Positions 1-5,932 of a DNA stretch of 5,932 nucleotides are shown here, in pieces. The notes beneath the pieces are model-generated. The model saw only the letters and a program-made list of their open reading frames with translations, was not told the origin of the DNA and did not search any database. This stretch comes from Actinomycetota bacterium (GTDB lineage Bacteria; Actinomycetota; Thermoleophilia; Gaiellales; Gaiellaceae), in assembly GCA_013696185.1 (NCBI GenBank), contig JACCZA010000205.1, positions 1 to 5,932 on the forward strand. The letters are read 5' to 3'. A program made the position numbers and the translations under genes. Numbering within the stretch: position 1 is the first letter of the stretch; each line of letters opens with the position of its first letter.

Positions 1-529
1 GCCGGTCCGGGTCGCTGCCGCGCCAGATGTCGTCGGCGATCCGCTTGGGGCGGAAGAGGCTCAGGATCGGGACGAACCAGGAGCCGATCGCCCAGCCCGG
101 CCGGTAACGCAGCTTGCCCACGCCGAGCGCCGGCAAGTTCTTGTAGGCGCGGTGAAAACAGCGCAGGAAGAAGACGGCCGCAAGCACGAACAGCGCGACC
201 TGCCCGACGCCGATCACCGCCTGGAGCAGATCGTTCGCATCCGCCTCGGCGGTCGTGATCCCCTCGGGTGAGGCCGCCCGCTCGAGGAGCCGGTACTCGG
301 AGAGCCCCGCCGGCAGCGCGACCGCGTCGAGCACGACCCCTGCGACGAGCAGCCGCTTCGCCCAGCTCGCGCGCCTGCCGAGCGGCGCGTAGCCGCCGGA
401 GCTCGTCCGAGGCAGCCTCTGTGCCAGCGCTGCTCGCCACGCTCCCCCGTATCGGCGCGACCGGGGCAGAGGCTGAGCCGCTCCGTATCCAGCGGGCGGA
501 AGCGTGAGTCGCCTTTGAGTGTGCGACAC
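1..529 (-). CDS. DUF4328 domain membrane protein, N-terminal part (runs off left edge)
   Basis: The minus strand is open from position 529 to the window edge, giving about 176 residues. A hydrophilic Pro/Gly/Tyr/Arg-rich N-terminus (residues 1-44) is followed by GGYAPLGRRASWAKRLL and a first membrane segment (about 58-80). A second membrane segment (about 104-126) leads into CFHRAYKNLPALGVGKLRY, then RPGWAIGSWFVPILSLFRP and a truncated end, IADDIWRGSDPD. The RAYxNLxALG, PGWAxGxWFxPI and WRxSDP blocks are hallmarks of DUF4328, an actinobacterial integral membrane family of unknown function. The only usual in-frame start after the upstream stop (563-565) is GTG at 529-527. No Shine-Dalgarno sequence precedes it, so the exact start is uncertain. 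The gene is divergent from the DsbA-like gene. Family confidence is high; the function is not known. Confidence 0.85.
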   Translation of the reverse strand, partial: MSHTQRRLTLPPAGYGAAQPLPRSRRYGGAWRAALAQRLPRTSSGGYAPLGRRASWAKRLLVAGVVLDAVALPAGLSEYRLLERAASPEGITTAEADANDLLQAVIGVGQVALFVLAAVFFLRCFHRAYKNLPALGVGKLRYRPGWAIGSWFVPILSLFRPKRIADDIWRGSDPDR

Positions 530-563
530 GGACGGGGGAGGGAGCGCCCAGGTCAGAGCGGGT

Positions 564-569
564 TACCCT
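564..569 (+). promoter_or_regulatory. Candidate -10 element of a leaderless promoter
   Basis: TACCCT fits the TANNNT -10 consensus and ends 7 bases before the CTG codon at 577. A transcript starting at the normal distance would begin at or next to that codon, meaning a leaderless message. No clear -35 is visible. The same close -10/start spacing occurs at the merR gene in this window. The call rests on a short motif and is tentative. Confidence 0.35.
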
Positions 570-576
570 TGGCGCT

Positions 577-1416
577 CTGCAGCTCGAGATCACGCACTTC
601 ACCGATCCCGCCTGCCCGTTCGCGTTCTCCGCGGAGCCGAATCGCCTGCGGCTGCGCTGGTACTACGGCGACCAGCTCGCCTGGCGCACGAGGATGATCG
701 TCCTGACGCTGGAGCCCGGCGAGGCCGAGAAGCTGGCCCGGGGCGCGCCCGGCCTGCAGCGGCGCTACGGAATGCCGATCGATCCGGCGCCCTACCCGCG
801 GCCCGCCTCGTCGGAGCCCGCGTGCCGGGCGGTCGCGGCCGCACGGCTGTACGCACCCGCAGCCGAGGAGCCGCTCCTGAGACGCCTCCGGGTGCGCACG
901 ATGGCCGGCGGGCTGCTCGACGATCCGGAGTTGCTCGCGGCGGCGGCCCGGGACGTCGGGCTCGAGCCGGCACAGGTGGACGAGTGGTGCGAGAGCGACG
1001 ACGTGGAGGCAGCATTGCGCGCGGACATCGACGCCGCGCGCTCGCCCTCTCCTGCCGCCCGGGCCCTCGACCACAAGCTCGGCGGCCCGAGGGACGAGCG
1101 GCGCTACACGGCGCCGAGCTACGAGATCGCGCGCGCCGACGGAGGCGCTGCGAGCGCGGTGCCGGGCTTCAATCCGATCGAGGCGTACGAGACTGCGATC
1201 GCGAATCTCGCGCCCGAGCTGACACGGCGCGCGAAGCCCGATTCCGTCGCGGAGCTGCTCGCCTGGGCAGGTGAGCCGCTCGCGACGGCCGAGGTCGCCG
1301 CTGTCGCGCAGCTCGACCCGGTCGAGGCGCGCTCCGCGCTCAGCCGCGTCGCCCGAGCCCTTCCGGCCGGAGCGGACTTCTACTGGACGCTCGGGCCGAC
1401 GAGGAAAGCAGACTGA
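577..1416 (+). CDS. DsbA-family (thioredoxin-fold) oxidoreductase-like protein, CPFA active site
   Basis: The frame gives 279 residues if read from CTG at 577. The N-terminus, ITHFTDPACPFAFSAEP, matches the DsbA/FrnE-like pattern THFTDPxCPWxYxxEP, with the active-site cysteine at residue 13 in a C-P-F-A motif, so the second cysteine is missing. A GMPI segment (residues 65-68) is followed by the alpha-helical insertion (LLRRLRVRTMAGGLLDDPELL) typical of these proteins. The C-terminal region has ERRYTAPSYEIA, GFNPIEAYETAIANLAPEL and LLAWAGEPLATAEVA, seen in a common actinobacterial subgroup. With one cysteine, classical disulfide exchange is unlikely; an isomerase or glutathione-S-transferase-kappa-like role is possible but unproven. 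The start is a problem: between the in-frame stop at 505-507 and ATG 694 there is no ATG, GTG or TTG, and starting at 694 would delete the active site. I therefore chose CTG 577. Confidence 0.8.
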   Translation: MQLEITHFTDPACPFAFSAEPNRLRLRWYYGDQLAWRTRMIVLTLEPGEAEKLARGAPGLQRRYGMPIDPAPYPRPASSEPACRAVAAARLYAPAAEEPLLRRLRVRTMAGGLLDDPELLAAAARDVGLEPAQVDEWCESDDVEAALRADIDAARSPSPAARALDHKLGGPRDERRYTAPSYEIARADGGAASAVPGFNPIEAYETAIANLAPELTRRAKPDSVAELLAWAGEPLATAEVAAVAQLDPVEARSALSRVARALPAGADFYWTLGPTRKAD

Positions 1417-1497
1417 CGCTGAGCTGCTGCCATCCGGGGCCGGCCGGCGCGCCATACCGGCGGCGGGCTGCTCCATACTCCCCTGGCTCACCGAGTC

Positions 1498-1504
1498 GAG
1501 GAGG
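1498..1504 (+). promoter_or_regulatory. Shine-Dalgarno site of the SnoaL-like gene
   Basis: GAGGAGG lies 7 bases before GTG 1512 and fixes that codon as the start. The 95-base gap before the gene has no convincing -10/-35 pair; a CATACT near 1473-1478 is only a weak candidate. Confidence 0.7.
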
Positions 1505-1511
1505 TCGTGAA

Positions 1512-1910
1512 GTGTCAGCCGATGAACGACCCGAGGTCGGCGTCGAGACGCTGCAGCAGATTCTCGCTGCTTTCAATCGTCACGACGTCGAGGGCGTGAT
1601 GGAGTTCTTCGCCGAGGACTGCGTCCTCGAGACCCCGACAGGGCCCGCACCGTACGGCCGCCGGCTCGTCGGCCGCGAGCAGGTACGGGAGGGGATCGCC
1701 GCCCGCTTCGCCGGCATCCCGGACGTCCACTACGGCGACGACAGCCACTGGGTCTGCGGCGATCGCGGCGTGTCCGAGTGGACGCTGACGGGAACGACCG
1801 CGGAGCGCGAGCGGCTCGACGTCCGCGGCTGCGACCTGTGGACGTTCCGGGCCGGGAAAGCGCTCCGCAAGGACTCCTACTGGAAGATCGTCGAGCGGAC
1901 GAGCCCCTGA
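1512..1910 (+). CDS. Nuclear transport factor 2 / SnoaL-like family protein
   Basis: This 132-residue protein has the cone-shaped SnoaL/NTF2 fold signature. It begins with helix LQQILAAFNRHDVEGVMEFFAEDCVLETP (residues 14-42), followed by the GRRLVGREQVREGIAARFAGIPD segment (49-71). The final beta strands include GVSEWTLTGT and RGCDLWTFRAGKALRKDSYWKI (about 105-126). The ending CDLWTFxxGKxxRKDSYWKIVE is very characteristic of small bacterial NTF2-like proteins. The length is normal for a single-domain member. The GTG start is supported by the GAGGAGG site 7 bases upstream. Members are enzymes (isomerases, cyclases, dehydratases) or binding proteins, and the substrate cannot be read from sequence. 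The gene lies 95 bases after the DsbA-like gene on the same strand, so a shared operon is possible but unproven. Confidence 0.88.
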   Translation: MSADERPEVGVETLQQILAAFNRHDVEGVMEFFAEDCVLETPTGPAPYGRRLVGREQVREGIAARFAGIPDVHYGDDSHWVCGDRGVSEWTLTGTTAERERLDVRGCDLWTFRAGKALRKDSYWKIVERTSP

Positions 1911-1962
1911 GGTTGCCCTCCGGCGGCTTCGTCGGCGACAGCAGCGGGCGTAGCGTCGAGCG

Positions 1963-1987
1963 GAGCGGGCTCAGCGAGGGCCCGCTC
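1963..1987. terminator. Possible hairpin between convergent genes
   Basis: GAGCGGGC (1963-1970) pairs perfectly with GCCCGCTC (1980-1987) around a 9-base loop. A competing pairing uses GCGGAGC (1960-1966) and GCTCCGC (1991-1997). The hairpin sits where the SnoaL-like and SRPBCC genes converge, with the SRPBCC stop codon in the loop. No U-tract follows. In such GC-rich DNA short stems arise by chance, so the call is weak. Confidence 0.3.
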
Positions 1988-2606
1988 GCCGCTCCGCCTC
2001 CGCCCTGACGCCCTCGAGCGAGCCGCGCACCGCCGCTTCCCACTTCCCCGCGACCACGTCACCCCACCGACGTCCGAGCGCCCACAGGTCGGTGCCGAGC
2101 TCGCCGCGGTACTCGAGCTCGGTCCCTCCCCCGGTCTCGCGGAGCTCGAACCGCTCGACGACGTACGGCACGGGACCGCGCACGAGGCGGAAGTCGACCC
2201 GGCCCGGCGGCTGGAGGCGCACCGTCTCGAGGGTCGACGTGACGAAGCGCCCTGCGTCGGTGAAGTGCTCGGCGAGCACCATGTCCCCTCCGCGCTCGAG
2301 CACCCGGAGCTTCGAGTCGAGCGCACGCGGTGTGCGCCCGAGGTACGGGGCCGAGATGACGTCGAACACGACCTCGCGGGGAGCGTCGATCACGACCGTC
2401 AGCGGGCCGAGCGGCCGCAACGACCGACCGACGCCGAGGTCGACGGTGAGCGCTCCGCGCGCGACCAGCCGGTACAGCCCCGCGCCGATACCGGCGAGCG
2501 CACTTGCCGCTCCGAGCGTCGTCTTCCTCGTCGGTTTCCTCGCTCTACCCGTGAGCCGCGAAGACGTCCTCGCGGGCTCGGACTGTAGACCGACCCGCCC
2601 GCACAC
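1971..2606 (-). CDS. SRPBCC (START/Bet v 1-like) family protein
   Basis: The 211-residue product has an Arg/Lys/Thr-rich N-terminus (1-30) and a short hydrophobic Ala/Gly/Leu segment (about 31-50) that may anchor it in the membrane. An SRPBCC domain spans roughly 65-205. Its opening strand and helix, TVVIDAPREVVFDVISAPYLG, is the classic start of polyketide cyclase/dehydrase-like members, and later strands include LAEHFTDAGRFVTSTLETV, RVDFRLVRGPVPYVVERFEL and GGGTELEYRGELG. A final long helix (WGDVVAGKWEAAVRGSLEGVRAEAE) closes the ligand pocket. This fold binds hydrophobic ligands; the ligand is unknown. GTG 2606 is the best available start but has no Shine-Dalgarno site, and no other usual in-frame start precedes the domain. 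The gene is divergent from the LLM gene across a 41-base gap. Confidence 0.83.
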   Translation of the reverse strand: MCGRVGLQSEPARTSSRLTGRARKPTRKTTLGAASALAGIGAGLYRLVARGALTVDLGVGRSLRPLGPLTVVIDAPREVVFDVISAPYLGRTPRALDSKLRVLERGGDMVLAEHFTDAGRFVTSTLETVRLQPPGRVDFRLVRGPVPYVVERFELRETGGGTELEYRGELGTDLWALGRRWGDVVAGKWEAAVRGSLEGVRAEAERRAGPR

Positions 2607-2626
2607 CGGCCCCGCGGGCAGAGCCG

Positions 2627-2635
2627 TGGTACACC
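2627..2635 (+). promoter_or_regulatory. Possible extended -10 element before the LLM gene
   Basis: TGGTACACC resembles an extended -10 (TGN followed by TANNN), although the last base is C rather than T. It ends 12 bases before ATG 2648, predicting a leader of only a few bases. No Shine-Dalgarno sequence is present in the gap, consistent with near-leaderless initiation. Tentative. Confidence 0.25.
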
Positions 2636-2647
2636 TCCGCCCTCGAC

Positions 2648-3713
2648 ATGGAGCTTGGCGTCTACACGTTCGCGGAGCTGATCCCGGACCCTCGCACCGG
2701 CCGCTCGGTCGCCCCGGCGCAGCGGCTGCGGGACCTGATCGAGGAGATCGAGCTGGCCGACCAGGTGGGGCTCGACGTCTTCGGCGTCGGCGAGCACCAC
2801 CGTCCCGATTTCGCCGTCTCGGCGCCCGCCGTCGTGCTCGCAGCCGCCGCCGAGCGCACGAGCGCGATCCGGCTGACGAGCGCGGTCAGCGTGCTGAGCT
2901 CGGACGACCCCGTGCGCGTGTTCCAGGACTTCGCGACCCTCGACCTGCTCTCCGAGGGGCGCGCGGAGATCATGGCCGGCCGCGGCTCCTTCATCGAGTC
3001 CTTCCCCCTGTTCGGATACGAGCTCGCCGACTACGGACGACCTCTTCGCCGAGAAGCTCGAGCTGCTCCTGCGGGTGCGGGAATCCGAGCACGTCACCTG
3101 GTCGGGCAGGCACCGGCCGCCGCTCGAGGGTCTCGGCGTCTACCCCCGCCCGCTGCAGGACCGGCTTCCGATCTGGGTGGCCGTGGGAGGCGCGCCCGAG
3201 TCGGCGGTCCGTGCCGGCGCGCTCGGACTGCCGATGGCGCTCGCCATCATCGGCGGTCTGCCCGAGCGCTTCGCGCCCTTCGCCGAGCTCCACCGGCGAG
3301 CCGCACGCCAGGCCGGGCACGACGCCGAGCGCTTGCCGCTCAGCATCAACTCACACGGCTACGTGGCCGACACGTCGCGGCAGGCAGCCGACGACTTCTA
3401 CGCTCCCCTCGCGTCGATGATGGACAGGATCGGGCGCGAGCGCGGCTGGGCGCCGCTGACGCGGCAGGGCTACGACGCGATGCGCACGCTGCGCGGAGCG
3501 CTCGTCGTCGGCAGCCCGCAGGAGGTGAGCGAGAAGATCCTCTTCCAGCACGAGATCTTCGGGCACGAGCGCTTCCTCGTGCAGTTCACCGTCGGCTCCA
3601 TGCCGCACGAGGGGACGATGCGCGCGATCGAGCTGCTCGGCACCGAGGTCGCCCCCGTCGTGCGCGCGGAGGTCGAGCGCCGCCGCTCGACCTCTGCAGG
3701 GACCCCGCGCTAG
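2648..3713 (+). pseudogene. LLM-class flavin-dependent oxidoreductase (LLM_2I7G type), split by a +1 frameshift
   Basis: Two overlapping frames together encode one luciferase-like monooxygenase of about 354 residues, the usual family length. The first part (residues 1-129) begins MELGVYTFAELIPDPRTG and contains VGEHHRPDFAVSAPAVVLA (GEHH at 48-51) and AEIMAGRGSFIESFPLFGYEL. After TAC 3032-3034 the family pattern continues only in the next frame, as DDLFAEKLELLL, HVTWSGRHRPPLEGLGVYPR, PIWVAVGG, ALAIIGGLPERFAPF, GALVVGSPQEVSEKI and GTEVAPVVR. One extra G at 3035 or 3036 explains this. The set matches the Atu2307/SP_0267 subgroup of FMN-dependent (F420 cannot be excluded) oxidoreductases of unknown substrate. 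The remainder looks intact, so this is either a recent mutation or a sequencing/assembly error. As written, the original frame runs on to 3868 with junk sequence. No Shine-Dalgarno precedes the ATG. Confidence 0.85.
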
Positions 3714-3742
3714 AGACGAGGCCCCTGCCGGGGCCCCGTCTC
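3713..3742. terminator. Strong bidirectional hairpin terminator
   Basis: A 13-bp stem (3713-3725 with 3730-3742, one A/C mismatch at 3719/3736) encloses the loop TGCC. The core is GGCCCC/GGGGCCCC. It begins at the last base of the LLM stop codon and lies 35 bases beyond the stop of the minus-strand Cys-rich peptide gene, so it can serve both convergent units. There is no U-tract on either side, which is common for high-GC actinobacterial terminators. Confidence 0.65.
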
Positions 3743-3777
3743 GCTCGCTTCCCGGGATCCAAGACCACCGGAAGCGG

Positions 3778-3846
3778 CTACTTCTCCTGGCACTCGGGAC
3801 ACGGGCACTCCTCGCATCCGCACCCCGTGCAAGCTCGCTGCTGCAT
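3778..3846 (-). CDS. 22-residue cysteine-rich peptide, candidate mini-metallothionein
   Basis: The peptide starts MQQRA, has the core CTGCGCEECPCPEC, and ends QEK. Six of its 22 residues are cysteine, at 6, 9, 11, 14, 16 and 19, in the regular pattern CxxCxCxxCxCxxC; there is no aromatic or aliphatic core. The ATG lies 2 bases after the merR stop codon. A GGGGAGG ribosome site (3852-3858) sits 5 bases upstream inside the end of merR, so translation is likely coupled. A TAG stop follows, then a strong terminator. Dense CxC/CxxC spacing without hydrophobic residues is the hallmark of metallothioneins, and the fungal Cu-metallothionein of Neurospora (about 25 residues, 7 Cys) shows such small versions can work. 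I infer that it binds the metal sensed by the MerR protein encoded just upstream. I do not recognise a named family, and function is unproven. It is too short for standard gene callers. Confidence 0.7.
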   Translation of the reverse strand: MQQRACTGCGCEECPCPECQEK

Positions 3847-3848
3847 GG

Positions 3849-4265
3849 CTACCTCCCCTCTCGGATGAACTCCTCCGCACACGGCCAACCACCGGCGTCA
3901 CTCTCGGCGCACGCTTCCGGAGGAAGCCGCCGGGTGACCCGAAGCAACGTCTCGCGCACGTCCGCCAGCCGCCTCAGCTCGTCCTCGACCTGGTCGATGC
4001 GTGTGCGAAGCAGCGCCTCGGTGTGGCCGCACGGGCACAGCCCGCGGTCGAGCACGCCGAGCAGCTCGCGGATCTCGGCCAGCCGCAGGCCCAGCCGCCG
4101 TGCGCCCTTGATGAAGCACAGCCGCTCGGCGTCGCCGCTGCCGTAGAGCCGGTAGCCGGCCTCGCTTCGCGCCGCCGCCGGCAGCAGACCGACGCGTTCG
4201 TAGTAGCGGATAGCGTCGGCGCTCAGCCCGACCTGGGTCGCCAGCTTCGACACCGTGACAGCCAT
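3849..4265 (-). CDS. MerR-family heavy-metal-responsive transcriptional regulator
   Basis: The protein has 138 residues, typical for the family. The N-terminal winged helix-turn-helix is clear: TVSKLATQVGLSADAIRYYERVGLLPAAARSEAGYRLYG is the MerR signature (split here by eye at residues 4-22 and 23-42). Residues 47-72 (ERLCFIKGARRLGLRLAEI and RELLGVL) follow, then the long dimerisation helix (about 82-113). Metal-ligand candidates are C77, C79 and H81 at the start of that helix, and C119 and C129 in the C-terminal loop. A Cys at the helix start marks divalent sensors such as ZntR and MerR (CueR has Ser), and nine residues between C119 and C129 equals the ZntR loop, so Zn, Cd, Pb or Co are more likely inducers than Cu(I). 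The ATG is 6 bases from its -10 element, so the message is probably leaderless. It forms an operon with the Cys-rich peptide and is divergent from the VOC gene. Confidence 0.9.
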   Translation of the reverse strand: MAVTVSKLATQVGLSADAIRYYERVGLLPAAARSEAGYRLYGSGDAERLCFIKGARRLGLRLAEIRELLGVLDRGLCPCGHTEALLRTRIDQVEDELRRLADVRETLLRVTRRLPPEACAESDAGGWPCAEEFIREGR

Positions 4266-5932
4266 GGGACAAGCGTAGAGCCTGGAGCTACTCCAAGGTC
4301 AAGAGACGTCGCGTGCGAGTCTGTCGAGCGGAGGATCGACCCACCCCCACCCGCCAGCTCGACCCACGAGGAGGATCCCGTGACACGTCCCCGTCTCGTA
4401 GGCATCAACCACGTCGCGCTCGAGGTCGACGACCTCGACCGCGCGCTCGCCTTCTACGGCGGGCTGTTCGACCTCAGCCTGCGCGGGCGCTCGCGCGGCG
4501 CCGCCTTCATCGACCTGGGCGACCAGTTCGTCGCGCTGATGGAGGGGCCATCGCGCCCTGCCGACGGCATCCGCCACTTCGGACTCGTCGTCGACGACAA
4601 GCAGGCGGCACGTCACGCCCTCGAGGCGGCGGGCGCCGAGGTCAGCCCCGGGCGCTCCCTCGACTTCCGCGACCCGTCCGGCAACGCCGTACAGATCGTG
4701 CAGTACGACGAGATCCAGTTCACCAAGACGCGCGCGATCCTGCGGGGGATGGGGCTCTCGCTCGCAAAGACCGAGGCGGCGCTCGGCGAGCTGCGCGCGA
4801 AAGGGCTCGCCTGATCGAGTCGGGGCGCTGACCGCGACCCCCGGCCCCGAGCTGCTACCGCACGAGCTCGCGCAGTAGGTGGTAGGCGGTTGCCTGGGCC
4901 TCCTGGATGCGCGGGACGTGCTCGGAGGGGGTGACGACGACGTGATCCGCAAGACGCTCCGAGGCGACGCGGCCGCCGTCGTACCCGACGAAGGCGACGG
5001 TCGCGAGCCCCCGTCGCCGGGCCTCGGCGAGACCCTCGATCACGTTCGCGGAGTTCCCGCTCGTGGAGAGGGCGAGCACGACGTCGCCGGTCCGTCCGAG
5101 GGCGATCAGCTGGCGCTGGTAGAGGGCGTGGGGTCCGATGTCGTTCGCGAGCGCCGACAGGATCGCCGGATCGCAGAGCGCGACCGCGCGCCGCTCGCGC
5201 CAGTCGCCGTTCCCACAGCCCGCCGGAGCGGCGCGAAAGTCGGCGACCACGTCCAGCGCGTCGGTCGCCGAGCCGCCGTTCCCGAAGGCGAGCAGGGTGC
5301 CGCCGGCGTCCAGGGAGCGGCTCAAGGTGGCGGCCGCGGCGTGCAGCTCGGCACGACTCTCGGTCACCGTCCGCACGCGCAATTCGGAGACCTCCTCGGC
5401 CTTCATCGCGACCGAGGCCCGCACGTCCTGGACGACGCTGTCGAGCACCCCCGCCCGCGCCTCGAGGAACGGATAGAGGAAGGCCGACGCTCCCGCTCCC
5501 GCCGTCGAGCCACCGAGGTGCTCGAAGAAGACGTGCACGAGCTCCCACACGAGGTGGTACGCCGTCTCGGCGAGCTCCTGGCGCACGAACGGGTCGTCGT
5601 CGCCCGGCTCCAGCACCCACTCCTCCCCCGCCCTGACGGTCAGCGGCTCGAAGGAGATCACCATGTCGTCGTCTCGGACGAGGAGCCCGAGCGACTCGGG
5701 CGCGACGGCGAGAGCGGGCAGGGCGCGCTTGCCGACGATCACGGGATGGACGAACTCGACGGCGACGTGATGGGCGTCGGACCATGCCTGCGGCGTCCCG
5801 CCGACCGCGAGCAGCCGGCCCCCCCGCTCGAAGCGCTCCGCCAGCGCCAGACAGAGGTGGGCGAGCCGGTCCGACTCCGCGGTGAAGAAGCGCTCGGCCG
5901 CCTGCACCCGCCGCTCGAGCAGAACGTCGAGC

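Overview
This window is very GC-rich (about 70% by eye), with dense coding, many GTG starts and strong G/C bias at third codon positions. Together with the protein families present (DUF4328 membrane protein, one-cysteine DsbA-like protein, the LLM_2I7G type of luciferase-like oxidoreductase, actinobacterial-style VOC and SnoaL-like proteins), this suggests an actinobacterium, possibly of the Thermoleophilia/Solirubrobacterales kind. The taxon is an inference from style, not a proven assignment. No rRNA, tRNA, CRISPR array, insertion sequence or phage gene was found, and no stretch over 300 bases lacks a gene.

Layout, left to right. Positions 1-529 (minus) hold the N-terminal part of a DUF4328 membrane protein that runs off the left edge. 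Diverging from it, 577-1416 (plus) encodes a DsbA-family protein with no ATG, GTG or TTG in front of its active-site motif. Next come a small SnoaL/NTF2-like protein (1512-1910, plus) and a convergent SRPBCC protein with a possible N-terminal membrane segment (1971-2606, minus). Diverging from that is an LLM-class flavin-dependent oxidoreductase (2648-3713, plus), split by one extra base near 3035. A strong hairpin at 3713-3742 separates it from a convergent two-gene unit on the minus strand. That unit is a MerR-family metal sensor (3849-4265) followed two bases later by a 22-residue peptide gene (3778-3846) with six cysteines in a strict CxxCxCxxCxCxxC pattern. Then follow a VOC (glyoxalase-fold) protein (4380-4814, plus) and a tandem SIS-domain protein (4855-5932, minus) that probably continues past the right edge.

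The most interesting part is 3778-4302. The MerR protein has divalent-metal-sensor cysteines (C77, C79, H81, C119, C129). Its own promoter is a textbook MerR-type element: TTGACC, a 19-bp spacer carrying a dyad, and TACGCT, with the start codon 6 bases after the -10. Immediately downstream, with a good ribosome binding site inside the end of merR, is the Cys-rich mini-peptide. The arrangement reads as a self-regulated sensor-plus-sequestration cassette with an extremely small metallothionein-like product. The remaining genes look like unrelated metabolic or stress functions in mostly single-gene units; I see no shared pathway.
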